Assembly (NCBI RefSeq): GCF_030687295.1
Contig: NZ_CP117425.1
Coordinates: 1,306,001 to 1,370,000 of the forward strand
Direction of reading: 5' to 3'
Origin: Pseudomonas beijingensis
GTDB taxonomy: Bacteria > Pseudomonadota > Gammaproteobacteria > Pseudomonadales > Pseudomonadaceae
DNA length: 64,000 nt
Shown: positions 27,055 through 35,360 of the stretch, one piece after another
Position numbering within the stretch: the first letter of the stretch is position 1
Layout: every line of letters starts with the position of its first letter
Made by a program: the position numbers and the translations under genes
Notes under the pieces: generated by a model
Database searches by the model: none
Told to the model about the DNA's origin: nothing
The model's input: the letters and a program-made list of their open reading frames with translations, nothing else

Positions 27055-27764
27055 ACAAGACTTCCAGCCAGCCGCTGGCGGTCGAACCACAAGCCTCGCG
27101 TACCTTTGCTGAAGCCAGTCCGGTGGTAGCGGGTTATTTCACGGTTTCGTTTGTGTTCGGTCTGATGGCGGTCAACGCCGGGCTGCCCCTGTGGTTGCCA
27201 GTGGCGATGTGCCTGTTCGTCTACGCGGGCGCTTCGCAATTCGCAGCGCTGGCGTTGATTTCCAGCGGTGCGTCACTGACCACCATCGTACTCACTACGT
27301 TCCTGATCAATGCTCGGCACATGCTGATGTCGGTCTACATGGCCAAGGCCCTGCGTGCGCTGGGGCTCAGTCGTTTCGAGCGCTGGTGCTACGCGGCAGG
27401 GCTGACCGACGAGTCATTCGCTTTCCACAGCGTCAAGCTTGGCAGCGGGGCGCCGGTGAGCGTGCGCTACCTGGTCGGCTTCAACCTGTTCTGCCATACG
27501 TCCTGGGTGCTTGGTGGCTTGCTGGGCGCGGTGTGCGCGCAATACGCGGCGCACCTCATCAAATACCAGCTCGACTATGCGCTGACGGCGATGATGCTCT
27601 ATGTGCTGGTTTCGTTGTGCGACACCCGTAACAAACTGATCGCAGCCCTGGCGGCTGTCGTCTGCATGGGCGGGCTGAGCCTGCTGGGCAGCTCGCCGTT
27701 CAATGTCTTCATTGCCACGTTCGTTGGCTGCGGGGTGGGCGTATGCCTGACCAAACGTTCCTGA
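27051..27764 (+). CDS. azlC: AzlC-family amino-acid exporter, large subunit
   Basis: A 237-residue integral membrane protein with about six to seven TM segments, of the AzlC (LIV-E, branched-chain amino-acid exporter) family. Typical signatures are ASQFAALALIS and NARHMLMSVYMAK. AzlC with the small AzlD partner exports branched-chain amino acids and 4-azaleucine. It overlaps both neighbours. Its place after a dioxygenase and an acetyltransferase suggests export of a modified amino acid. Confidence 0.92.
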   Translation: MNKTSSQPLAVEPQASRTFAEASPVVAGYFTVSFVFGLMAVNAGLPLWLPVAMCLFVYAGASQFAALALISSGASLTTIVLTTFLINARHMLMSVYMAKALRALGLSRFERWCYAAGLTDESFAFHSVKLGSGAPVSVRYLVGFNLFCHTSWVLGGLLGAVCAQYAAHLIKYQLDYALTAMMLYVLVSLCDTRNKLIAALAAVVCMGGLSLLGSSPFNVFIATFVGCGVGVCLTKRS

Positions 27765-28060
27765 TTCTGGTCGTGGTCCTGATGATGGCGGTGACCTTCC
27801 TGCCGCGGGCCCTGCCGCTGCAGATCAATACCGACCACTGGCCGCCCTTCGTCGCCCGTGCCCTGGAATACCTGCCAGTGGCGATCGTCGCTGCCATCAG
27901 CCTGACCCCGTTGTTGATCAAGGACCAGCAGATACAGCTCGATCGCCCTGAGTTTTATGCCGCGATTCCGACGCTGTTATGTGCGTATTTCAGCCGCAAC
28001 CTGTTTCTCAGTGTGGCGCTGGGCACGGCGGCGTACATCGCGCTCGGTTCGTTGCTGTAG
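27743..28060 (+). CDS. azlD: AzlD-family amino-acid exporter, small subunit
   Basis: A 105-residue membrane protein with three to four TM helices, matching AzlD, the small partner of AzlC. The motif MAVTFLPRALPL is typical of the family. Its ATG lies 22 bases inside azlC. Its last 84 bases overlap the 3' end of the convergent LysR gene, which is unusual for this compact pair. Confidence 0.9.
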   Translation: MPDQTFLILVVVLMMAVTFLPRALPLQINTDHWPPFVARALEYLPVAIVAAISLTPLLIKDQQIQLDRPEFYAAIPTLLCAYFSRNLFLSVALGTAAYIALGSLL

Positions 28061-28903
28061 CGTCAGGTCCACCACATCATGCAGCGCCTGGCCAGACAGC
28101 TCCGGATTATTCACGGCCAGGCGGACCTCAAGGAAATCCTCGAAGTCCGGGAAAATCGCCAGGCCGTTGCGCAACGCTGCCTCCCGGGACACCAGTCCCA
28201 AGCCATCGAGCTGGGTGATCAGCGACAACGTCAGCGTTTCACTGCAGGAATACACCATCCGCTGGCTCGACCCGTATTCGCCCAGGCCAGCGTCGAGAAA
28301 GCGCAGGAAACTGTGGGAATACGGACATTCTTCTGCCGGACGCACCTGAAACTTGCCACCCAGCAGGCCAAGGGAATCGTCTTCGTCGCCACAATGGGCG
28401 CCAACCACCTGCACCTGCACATCCGGCATAGTGATGCTGGTAAAGCCACCCGGTTGCTGCCCGATAAGGATCGCCAGGTCAAAATCTTCGTTCCTGAGCT
28501 TGCTCAGGTTCTCCATCGACTCGGCGTAGCTGAATTCCAATTGATATTGGGGGAACACGGCGATCAACCGATCAATCATCCGCCGGTTGAACTCCGCCGG
28601 CAGGGTGGTATTGAGCGCCACTCTGAGCGTGCGCTGTCGCGGCGTCTTGAGCGCCGCGACTTTTTCTTCCAATTGCCGGGTGGCAACCAGCACCTGATCC
28701 ATGAAGGGGGTCAGTTCCGTGCCCTGGCTCGTCAACGTCAGGCCCTTGTTCGAACGCCGGAACAACCGGAAACCGAACTGCTCCTCGACCTTGTTCAACT
28801 GCGCCGCCAACGCCTGCACCGTGAGGCACGAATGCTCGGCCGCTGCCGACAACGAGCCGGTCTGCACGATACGCATAAGGTTGCGTAGGGTTCTGCTATC
28901 CAT
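27977..28903 (-). CDS. LysR-family transcriptional regulator
   Basis: A 308-residue LysR regulator. The N-terminal HTH reads LRNLMRIVQTGSLSAAAEHS and LTVQALAAQLNKVEEQFG, and the effector domain (about 92-290) begins LRVALNTTLP. Its 3' end overlaps azlD on the opposite strand, so convergent transcription could affect both. It is the nearest regulator to the dioxygenase-azlCD operon and may control it, but it is not divergent from it, the usual LysR arrangement, so the link is weak. Confidence 0.88.
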   Translation of the reverse strand: MDSRTLRNLMRIVQTGSLSAAAEHSCLTVQALAAQLNKVEEQFGFRLFRRSNKGLTLTSQGTELTPFMDQVLVATRQLEEKVAALKTPRQRTLRVALNTTLPAEFNRRMIDRLIAVFPQYQLEFSYAESMENLSKLRNEDFDLAILIGQQPGGFTSITMPDVQVQVVGAHCGDEDDSLGLLGGKFQVRPAEECPYSHSFLRFLDAGLGEYGSSQRMVYSCSETLTLSLITQLDGLGLVSREAALRNGLAIFPDFEDFLEVRLAVNNPELSGQALHDVVDLTLQQRTERDVRRRAQRHTEKQVAAEIRT

Positions 28904-29296
28904 GAGGTAATGCCCTCTGCTTAAGTGGGCTCGCTATTGTTGTGCACCTGGGCCGGGCCAGGTGGTCATGCTGGCTATCATCATGCACCTTGCCACGCTT
29001 GTCGCGATTTTGTGCCGAAAAGCGCTGGCTGGCGATGGTTGGAGCTTATGCGGGATTTGGGGATTTTGCCGGTTTGGCGTGAATTGGCTTGTATCGTTCG
29101 CCTGGTTAACGCTTTGCCTGCAACCTTGTCAGAAACTTCCCAGGAAAGAAAAGGCTCTGGCTGATATCCCGCGTGTTGTTCGAACGGTTGAAATGTGGCG
29201 CTTACATTAGAGAAGCATCGCCACGTCTGGATCGTTTGGATAAAGGTAATTACCGGCGTCTACGAAACATGCAAGTGGTTGCTGAAGGTCACATGC
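28904..29296. other. Gap with no recognisable gene
   Basis: About 390 bases between the LysR start and the PBECR-like gene. Short open frames occur on the plus strand, but none has a ribosome site with recognisable protein sequence. It must hold the LysR promoter. It marks the left edge of the accessory region. Confidence 0.5.
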
Positions 29297-29848
29297 ATGA
29301 ATCTTCCTGGGACGAAGGAGGTGTCTGGGCAAACAAGCTGGAAAAATCTTGGCTTGCCCGATATTCGAGATATTTCGGTCGCACCAACGGCCTCCCCAGT
29401 GCGGGAGTTACCCGGTGCAGTTGACTTCGACAGTGCCCTGAAACAGGTAGCCTTGGGTTTTGGGTTGCAGGAAGATATGGATACCGTCTGGGTAGACACA
29501 CCGTATGTGCCGGTGATTGTCAGGCGGCGCTACCTTTTACATATCGTTGAGAAAAGACCCAACGCTCGAGAGCGCTTCACGGAATTTGCAGTGGATACGG
29601 TGCGCAACCCTTTGGAGATTTGGCGGGTTCTTTATTCTGATGGGTCGTATCGTCTCGCGTTCATCGGCGCTTACGCGGCGAAATACCAGATGCTTGTGGT
29701 GATCAATGTCGATCATGGACAGGTACTCTGGAATTTCATGAATTGCGATAAAAAACACTCAACAAGCACAGACATGGCCATTTGGTTTATCAGCGATGCC
29801 TGGCCCCCCAAGAATGAAAAAAGCAGCCCAAGGGCTGCTTTTTTTTGA
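29297..29848 (+). CDS. PBECR-like nuclease-fold protein, probably a toxin-domain remnant
   Basis: About 183 residues from the ATG at 29297; the frame is open further upstream without clear homology. The core (about 75-165) has VIVRRRYLLHIVEKR, NPLEIWRVLYSDGSYRLAF and VVINVDHGQVLW, which resembles the phage-Barnase-EndoU-ColicinE5/D-RelE-like (PBECR) nuclease fold found at the C-terminus of phage MuF-type and polymorphic toxins. No N-terminal head or delivery domain is present. The last dozen codons run through a terminator hairpin. It may be an orphan toxin cassette or a truncated remnant; no immunity gene is evident. Confidence 0.45.
   Translation: MNLPGTKEVSGQTSWKNLGLPDIRDISVAPTASPVRELPGAVDFDSALKQVALGFGLQEDMDTVWVDTPYVPVIVRRRYLLHIVEKRPNARERFTEFAVDTVRNPLEIWRVLYSDGSYRLAFIGAYAAKYQMLVVINVDHGQVLWNFMNCDKKHSTSTDMAIWFISDAWPPKNEKSSPRAAFF
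29817..29846 (+). terminator. Strong rho-independent terminator overlapping the 3' end of the PBECR-like gene
   Basis: AAAAAAGCAGCCC pairs with GGGCTGCTTTTTTTT around a two-base loop. The stem lies inside the last codons of the upstream reading frame, whose TGA is immediately after the T-run. Confidence 0.9.
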
Positions 29849-30083
29849 AGAGGCGCTTGATATTGTGCTCCCTCAAGCAGGGGAGAAGAGGTCTCACCCG
29901 AGCGCTGATGTTCAGGTTATCAACGGGGTTCCTAACGCCGACTATCGCCACCTGAAGGCAGTCGGTTTCGCGCTCTTGAGGCCGATTTTCTGACATGGCT
30001 AAGGTTTATGTCAATCCGCCCCCCTGTTCTTCTTCAAGTCAGAAATGTAACAAGAGGAAGCGTGGAAAATTATCTACTCAGGC

Positions 30084-30109
30084 TTTTTTATTCGTATACG
30101 AATAAAAAA
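30084..30109. promoter_or_regulatory. Perfect 26-bp palindrome, candidate operator of the MbcA/RES operon
   Basis: TTTTTTATTCGTA is followed directly by its reverse complement TACGAATAAAAAA. The centre is about 78 bases before the antitoxin ATG, in an AT-rich promoter region. Xre-type antitoxins normally repress their own operon through such a dyad. The rest of the 325-base gap shows no gene. Confidence 0.6.
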
Positions 30110-30173
30110 TTAAAAATAATCCATATATGTACTATCCTCTAAGCACCACCCCGCTAAAAAGGAGCCCAAACCC

Positions 30174-30584
30174 ATGGCGACTTCCTCCATCACCCTCAAC
30201 GCACAGCAACAATTGGACTCCCCGGACGCGGGTCGAGTCGCGTTGAAGTTTTTCTTCAATCTCATGGCGCTCTGGGGCTGCAGCGTCGAGCAGCAACGCA
30301 CATTGCTGGGCAAGGTGGGAAATACGACTTTCTACAAATACAAACAATTGCCGGAAAACGTGAAGCTGCCTCGCGATACGCTGGAGCGCATTTCATACCT
30401 CATGGGTATTCACAAGGCCCTGAGCATCATCTTCAGCAACAGCCGTGACCGTGCCTATCAGTGGGTCAGCAGCCCGAACACTGCGGCACCGTTCAACGGC
30501 CAGTCGGCGCTGTCCTACATGTTGACCGGGCGGGTAGTGGACATCGCCGATGTGCGGCGATACCTCGATGGAGTGCGCGGCTGA
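30174..30584 (+). CDS. MbcA/ParS-type antitoxin with Xre-like domain
   Basis: A 136-residue antitoxin. The N-terminal half (about 20-75) is a helical Xre-like domain (VEQQRTLLGKVGNTTFYKYK); the C-terminal half (about 78-136) is the MbcA/ParS/Xre toxin-binding domain (DUF2384) with NSRDRAYQWVSSPN and GQSALSYMLTG. An AAGGAG site precedes the ATG. Its stop shares one base with the start of the RES toxin (TGATG), so the two are coupled. It should neutralise the RES toxin and repress the promoter through the upstream palindrome. Confidence 0.88.
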   Translation: MATSSITLNAQQQLDSPDAGRVALKFFFNLMALWGCSVEQQRTLLGKVGNTTFYKYKQLPENVKLPRDTLERISYLMGIHKALSIIFSNSRDRAYQWVSSPNTAAPFNGQSALSYMLTGRVVDIADVRRYLDGVRG

Positions 30585-31261
30585 TGGTGCCACCACTGAC
30601 GGACCCGCAATGGAAACGGGCCTATCGGATCGTCAACAGCAGCTTCCCCCCGATTTCGCTGTTTGAAGACGTACTCGACCCTGAAGACCTGCCCACGGCT
30701 TACGCCCTGGAGGCGCTGACCAATGACCGGCTGATGGAACAAGCCGGCGTGCTGTCCCGGGTCCGCCCCGAGGACCGCGTTTCCGGGCCCGGCTCCTCGC
30801 CGGTGATGGCGGCGTTTACCCACATCGGCAAAAGCAGCCGCTTCAGCGACGGCACCTTCGGCGTCTACTACGCCGCCAGCAGCCAGGAAGCCGCCATTGC
30901 CGAAACTTGCTACCACCAGGCACGATTTCTCGGGGCGACGAACGAGCCAGACCTGGAATTGACCATGCGCACCTACGTCAACAAGGTCGTCAAACCCCTG
31001 CACGACATCCGCCACGACTACCCCCACCTCCACAATCCGGACCCTACGGCCTACGGCCCATCCCAGGTGTTCGCCCGACAGCTGCGGGAAACCTTGTCTT
31101 GGGGGCTGCTGTACAACAGCGTCCGCCTGCCCGGCCATGAATGCGTGGCCGCGTTTCGCCCCCCGGCGGTGTCGATTCCGGTGCAGGGCAAGCATATTCG
31201 ATACGTCTGGAGCGCCCAGAAGCGGGAGATTTCGTTTGTGTTTGAGGTGAGTCAGGTGTGA
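30584..31261 (+). CDS. RES-domain toxin (MbcT/RES family NAD-degrading)
   Basis: A 225-residue RES-domain protein. The name-giving residues are visible: Arg in RAYRIVNSSF, Glu in AAIAETCYHQ, and Ser in LLYNSVRLPGHEC. Characterised RES toxins deplete cellular NAD+, arresting or killing the cell. Start and length fit the family. It is the downstream partner of the MbcA-type antitoxin. Two palindromes follow the stop. The module appears intact. Confidence 0.88.
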   Translation: MVPPLTDPQWKRAYRIVNSSFPPISLFEDVLDPEDLPTAYALEALTNDRLMEQAGVLSRVRPEDRVSGPGSSPVMAAFTHIGKSSRFSDGTFGVYYAASSQEAAIAETCYHQARFLGATNEPDLELTMRTYVNKVVKPLHDIRHDYPHLHNPDPTAYGPSQVFARQLRETLSWGLLYNSVRLPGHECVAAFRPPAVSIPVQGKHIRYVWSAQKREISFVFEVSQV

Positions 31262-31288
31262 GCCAGGGCTTTTTATCGCGTTTTATGA

Positions 31289-31342
31289 CTGGGCAATAAT
31301 TATTGCCCAGCCATAATTTTCAATAATTGACGATTATTGAAA
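31289..31342. terminator. Tandem palindromes after the RES toxin
   Basis: CTGGGCAATAATTATTGCCCAG at 31289-31310 is close to a perfect 22-bp palindrome, and TTTCAATAAT-TGACG-ATTATTGAAA follows at 31318-31342. Both are AT-rich in the middle and could form cruciforms or act as terminators for the convergent toxin and chemoreceptor genes. Confidence 0.5.
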
Positions 31343-31345
31343 CTG

Positions 31346-31387
31346 GCGGCTGCTGTGCAGCCCAGCGGGAGCCAGCTCCCTGGCCAC
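31346..31387. repeat. Single REP copy (GTGGCGAGGGAGC family)
   Basis: GGCTGCTGTGCAGCCCAGCG followed by GGAGCCAGCTCCCTGGCCAC is one half of the inverted pair seen elsewhere, slightly diverged. It lies at the 3' end of the chemoreceptor gene. Confidence 0.65.
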
Positions 31388-31402
31388 AAAAGTGTCGACT
31401 GA

Positions 31403-33010
31403 TCAAATCTTGAACTGCTGCACCGAAGCCTGCATCGATCCCGCCGCATCGTTCAATTGATCCGCCGTTTGCGTCAGGTTGTGAATCGAGCGGGTGTTCT
31501 CACGGGATTGCTCGGCAATCGACTCCACTCGCTGGGCCATCTCGTCACTGGCTTTGGATTGCTCGGCAATCGTCTGGGAAATCTCCTCCACCACTTCGGC
31601 CGCATGCCGGGCACCAGTGCGGATTTCGCTGATGGAGACCCCGGCCTGCTGGGCCAGGTTGACGCCTTCGTCCACGCGGCTGACGCACGCCTGCATGTTC
31701 GCCACCGCGTCCCGTGCGCTGGACTGGATGCGCTCGATCATCGCGGTGATTTCCTGGGTGGACTGCGTCGTGCGAGCCGCCAGGTTGCGCACTTCGTCGG
31801 CCACTACCGCAAAACCGCGTCCCGCCTCACCGGCGCGGGCCGCTTCGATGGCGGCGTTGAGGGCCAGCAAGTTGGTCTGTTCGGCGATGCTCTTGATCAC
31901 CTGGATGATGGAGTGAATGTCTTCAGACGAGGCGTCCAGCGCCGTGATCTTGCTGGACGACTGGTTGACCACCTCGGCGATCCGGTTCATGCCTTCTACC
32001 ACCCCGAGAATCACTTGGCCGCCGCTGCTCGCCAAATGTTCGGACTGCGCCGAAATCGTCCGGGCGCTGTCGGCGTGCTGATGGATCTGGCTGATGTTCG
32101 CCATCATCTGCTCCATGCTCGCCGCCATGCTGGTCGCGCTTTGGGCCTGCTGATCGGCGCTGGACACAATCTGCCGCGCCGTATCGCCCAAATTCTGGGA
32201 CGTGCCGTGTAATTCATCGCTCTGGTTGCGGATGGTGGCGATCATCTGCCGCAGATTGGTCTGCATTTGCTCGATCACGCCTTGCAACTGACCCAGTTCA
32301 TCCTTGCTCTGAGCCCCCATCGAGCGCTGCAAATCCCCTTGGGAAATCGCCTGGGTATTGAGGATGATCTTGTTCAGCGGCGTCAGCACCGCCTTGAGCA
32401 GGCTCCACGACAACAGCGCCAGCGCCACGCAGGTGGCCAACAACGTCGCGATCAGCCAGCGCTCCGAGGTGTGAATGCTGTGGTCCTGATGCTCGCGCGA
32501 TGACTGCGCCTGGTTTTCGATCAGCTCGCTCACCGCCTCGTTGCGCTCCTCCAACGCCGAAAACGCCCCGTCGAACTCCGCCCGCAACGCCTGGCCATCC
32601 TGGGCGCCATTCAGCGCCTTGCCGATCACTTGCTTGGCTTTATCGATGTAGGTTTCGACCTGTGGCTTGAGCTCGCCAATCGCCTTGGCGACATCCCCCG
32701 GCAACTTCGCCTCGGCGTTTTCGGCGATGACCTTGCGCATCCGCTGCGTATGCTCATCGAACGCCTCCAGCACCTCTTTGGGCCCCTGGGCATCCCCCGG
32801 CTTCACCAGCAGCGCGGCCAGCACATCGGCACGAATGGCGTCATGCATCATGTCCGCCTCCATGTGCTTGCGCATGGCCGAAATACTGGTCTCGTTCTGC
32901 ACCAGGGCCTCGGTCATGGAGTGATAACCCCACAGCCCGATACCGCCGAGCAAAAGCGCAAAAGAAAGACTGACCAACCCCGAGCCTATGACCTTGGTGC
33001 GGATCTTCAT
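31403..33010 (-). CDS. Methyl-accepting chemotaxis protein
   Basis: A 535-residue transmembrane chemoreceptor. TM1 is at about 10-30, a four-helix-bundle-type periplasmic sensor runs to about 185, TM2 is at about 190-210, a HAMP linker follows, and the signalling domain carries the conserved tip [20 protein letters not shown] and [12 protein letters not shown]. It should relay ligand binding to CheA/CheW. No pentapeptide tether for CheR is seen at the C-terminus (QQFKI). The ligand is unknown. It is monocistronic, between two toxin-antitoxin operons. Confidence 0.93.
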   Translation of the reverse strand: MKIRTKVIGSGLVSLSFALLLGGIGLWGYHSMTEALVQNETSISAMRKHMEADMMHDAIRADVLAALLVKPGDAQGPKEVLEAFDEHTQRMRKVIAENAEAKLPGDVAKAIGELKPQVETYIDKAKQVIGKALNGAQDGQALRAEFDGAFSALEERNEAVSELIENQAQSSREHQDHSIHTSERWLIATLLATCVALALLSWSLLKAVLTPLNKIILNTQAISQGDLQRSMGAQSKDELGQLQGVIEQMQTNLRQMIATIRNQSDELHGTSQNLGDTARQIVSSADQQAQSATSMAASMEQMMANISQIHQHADSARTISAQSEHLASSGGQVILGVVEGMNRIAEVVNQSSSKITALDASSEDIHSIIQVIKSIAEQTNLLALNAAIEAARAGEAGRGFAVVADEVRNLAARTTQSTQEITAMIERIQSSARDAVANMQACVSRVDEGVNLAQQAGVSISEIRTGARHAAEVVEEISQTIAEQSKASDEMAQRVESIAEQSRENTRSIHNLTQTADQLNDAAGSMQASVQQFKI

Positions 33011-33140
33011 TGCCTACTGCTCCTGGAGCGGGGGAATTCTGGGAAAGTGTAGTCGAGTGCCGGCCGAGCCTTGGGGCAGGCGATGCTCTTATCCGAAGCT
33101 ATCGGCGGGGGAATTGATTAGATGAATACGCCGCAAACCC

Positions 33141-33263
33141 GTGGCGAGGGAGCTTGCTCCCGCTGGGCTGCGATACAGGTAGCTCGTTCGTTCTATCAGC
33201 TCTACCGCACGCACCGGTTTTACGGCGGCTTCGCCTCCGAGCGGGAGCAGGCGCCCTCGCCAC
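33141..33263. repeat. REP-type inverted repeat (GTGGCGAGGGAGC family)
   Basis: GTGGCGAGGGAGCTTGCTCC on the left and GAGCGGGAGCAGGCGCCCTC...GCCAC on the right, enclosing about 75 bases. The element lies between the divergently arranged chemoreceptor start and the hipA 3' end. Confidence 0.75.
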
Positions 33264-33305
33264 GGGGGCCGGCAGGCTCAAGGTCCTTGCGAACATAAGT
33301 CGAGT

Positions 33306-34574
33306 TCATTTTTGCGCCAATGGATTCCCCCTGAACCGCAACGGTGCCGAGTCATAAAGTGCGGCAAACCGACCCGCGTCCCACTCTCCTCGCATACCCT
33401 CCAGCAACCCTCCATCAACTCGATACCCGCTGCTCGCCAGCGCCTGGCTCATCGCATCGGCGATTCGTTCGATGATCAAAGCGGGTTTATCAACTTTGCA
33501 ATGCTTACGACCGAACTCGATCAATTGCTTGCGATCAGGATAATTTTTTACCTTGTTCATCTTGATCGCCAATGTGCGATCTACCAGCGAGCGGCCAGAC
33601 TTGGGGTTGTAGTGTTCATAAACCGTGGTGGTGGTGACATCAAAAACCGGCGCCAACCGCACGCTTTCCGGCGCGTCCGGATGCGTATAGATAACACCAA
33701 AGTTTTTTAGATGGGCGTCGCCGTTGCGCACCATGACCGAGAGGCACACCGAGGAAAAAAAGCGCTCCAACTCGCGAACCGGTTCAGCATGACGGCATAC
33801 CTGTTCCACTACTGCGGCAAGGATTTCGTAGCTTTGGGAGTATTTGTAATTGTCGTGGGGGTCTTTGTGCAGGCCGAGCAACGCCGCCATGTCTTCGAAC
33901 CCCAGCCGTCCGGAAGGGGTCAGGTCGAACCTTTCCATAACAAACAACTCGCCGTTTTCCGAGAGCCAGAATGGCGGCGTTTCAAGACCTGCCAGGCGAG
34001 CCGCCTCCAGGCAAAGGAATTCGTTTTGCGCCAAATGGGCATACTCATCGGCACCGGATTTAACGATCAGATCGGAGCTGAGCATAGTTTTTCGATCACC
34101 CGTCAGCTTGTCCAAGTCAGGTACGAGTACCTTGGGCTGCACACCCGAAATACCTGACTCGAAATACGTATCGACCAGAAAATCAAAAACGCTTTGTGAA
34201 ATGTCCGCCGACAGAATGTCCTGCAGTCCGACCTGAGCACGAACAGGCACCGAAGCCTCGACAGGATTTATATAGCTGAGTCGCCCGATTTGATTGCCGC
34301 CTATTACCGACAACAGGCGCATATCGTCGACCTGCATATGCCTAGCCATCCGACGCTTGATCTGGTCCGCCAGAAAACCCTCAGGCACATTCATGTCAAA
34401 TATCGGATGAAGGACATTGCTGACTGAAGGCGTAGGGTCATAGGGCATGACCAGCGAAACCTCCCGAGGCGCCTCGGCACTGGCGTAAGCAAACGAGAAT
34501 TGCGAACCTTTGGACAAATCGCCGCTATAGCCTTGTGGTGTCATGACATTGAGCAGCTTGACCCTACTCATCAT
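33306..34574 (-). CDS. hipA: HipA-family serine/threonine kinase toxin
   Basis: A 422-residue HipA toxin. Visible elements are the N-terminal subdomain with FDMNVPEGFL, the glycine-rich phosphate loop ISGVQPKVLV, the catalytic loop RNGDAHLKNFG and the metal-binding APVFDVTTT. E. coli HipA phosphorylates glutamyl-tRNA synthetase, causing growth arrest and persistence. The start overlaps the end of hipB by 11 bases. All kinase motifs look intact, so the toxin is probably active. Confidence 0.92.
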   Translation of the reverse strand: MMSRVKLLNVMTPQGYSGDLSKGSQFSFAYASAEAPREVSLVMPYDPTPSVSNVLHPIFDMNVPEGFLADQIKRRMARHMQVDDMRLLSVIGGNQIGRLSYINPVEASVPVRAQVGLQDILSADISQSVFDFLVDTYFESGISGVQPKVLVPDLDKLTGDRKTMLSSDLIVKSGADEYAHLAQNEFLCLEAARLAGLETPPFWLSENGELFVMERFDLTPSGRLGFEDMAALLGLHKDPHDNYKYSQSYEILAAVVEQVCRHAEPVRELERFFSSVCLSVMVRNGDAHLKNFGVIYTHPDAPESVRLAPVFDVTTTTVYEHYNPKSGRSLVDRTLAIKMNKVKNYPDRKQLIEFGRKHCKVDKPALIIERIADAMSQALASSGYRVDGGLLEGMRGEWDAGRFAALYDSAPLRFRGNPLAQK

Positions 34575-34827
34575 GTTCCACCAGATCCGCTAGGGATTTG
34601 AGATCGATGCGTTTATCGACGACTTCCAGTGCCATCCCCAATGCCGACACGACCCGAAACAGGGTGTATATGGCCACGTTTTCACCGGCTTCAAGGTCGA
34701 TGATTGTCTTGCGATTGCAGTGGGCTTTTTCAGCGAGACGCTGTTGGCTGTAGCCTTTTGCACGGCGTAGCGAACGCATTCTTTCGCCGAGAGCTGAGGG
34801 ATTGAGAATAAGCACGATGTCCACCAT
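34564..34827 (-). CDS. hipB: HipB-type Xre antitoxin
   Basis: An 87-residue Xre-family antitoxin. The HTH reads LGERMRSLRRAKGYSQQRLAEKA and continues with the recognition helix NRKTIIDLEAG. I start at the ATG at 34827; a longer frame to 34899 has no recognisable sequence. No clear ribosome site precedes it, so a leaderless or weakly translated mRNA is possible. It should neutralise HipA and repress the operon. Two TGTCC-N8-GGAC sites overlap and precede the start codon. Confidence 0.88.
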   Translation of the reverse strand: MVDIVLILNPSALGERMRSLRRAKGYSQQRLAEKAHCNRKTIIDLEAGENVAIYTLFRVVSALGMALEVVDKRIDLKSLADLVEHDE

Positions 34828-34835
34828 AACGGACT
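34818..34835. promoter_or_regulatory. HipB operator-like site 1
   Basis: TGTCC-ACCATAAC-GGACT has the architecture of E. coli hip operators (TATCC-N8-GGATA). It overlaps the hipB start codon and would block initiation directly. Confidence 0.6.
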
Positions 34836-34857
34836 TTTTTCGAGTGAGCCCAAAGTA

Positions 34858-34875
34858 TGTCCTTAACGGCGGACA
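34858..34875. promoter_or_regulatory. HipB operator-like site 2
   Basis: TGTCC-TTAACGGC-GGACA is a perfect 5-8-5 dyad, centred 40 bp upstream of site 1, about four helical turns. It probably overlaps the hipBA promoter. Confidence 0.65.
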
Positions 34876-34972
34876 TTTCAAGCATCTTATTACGGGCATC
34901 CCAGAGTGGGAAAGGGACTGATCACACTACCTGAAACTCTGCTTCTGAAAATCTCGTAGGAATTTGCTTCCT

Positions 34973-35016
34973 GTGGCGAGGGAACTTGCTCCCGCTGGGC
35001 TGAAGCAGCCCTTCTT
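34973..35016. repeat. Single REP copy (GTGGCGAGGGAGC family)
   Basis: GTGGCGAGGGAACTTGCTCC followed by GCTGGGCTGAAGCAGCCC. It is a half element between hipBA and the DUF3077-type gene. Confidence 0.7.
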
Positions 35017-35081
35017 TAATCCGCTCCTGTAAATAAAAAATTCAATGCTGCCCGTTCGGAGCAGCATTGCAGCGGCGGCCC

Positions 35082-35360
35082 TTAAGCCGGATTGCTCCCT
35101 GGCGCCTCCAGCACCTTCACCACGTCATCGATGACGGCCTTGCTCATATCCTGCAAATAACACGACGCCCAGGCATACCGGTCCGTACTGCGGATCATCG
35201 CCGCGTCCTCGGCCAGGACCTTGGCAACGTGGAGCAGGTCAGAGGCGTGGGACAGGGCTTCGCCGATGGGGATGCCGCTGTTGACACGGAATAGCGGGCG
35301 GTCGGAGTGGTAGCAGAAGGGGGTTAGGCCTGGGGTTTTGAGGTCTTGCGGGTTTGGCAT
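35082..35360 (-). CDS. DUF3077/DUF6124-type small protein
   Basis: A 92-residue protein of a family common and often multicopy in fluorescens-group genomes. The start is MPNPQDLKTPGLTPF, and the middle (GEALSHASDLLHVAKVLAED) is helical. Function is unknown. I start at the ATG at 35360 because the family begins with such a short N-terminus. It stands alone, with no operon partner. Confidence 0.75.
   Translation of the reverse strand: MPNPQDLKTPGLTPFCYHSDRPLFRVNSGIPIGEALSHASDLLHVAKVLAEDAAMIRSTDRYAWASCYLQDMSKAVIDDVVKVLEAPGSNPA

Noticed and set aside
28925..29210. Hydrophobic short plus-strand frames
   Set aside because: No ribosome site or family resemblance, and several frames are equally open.
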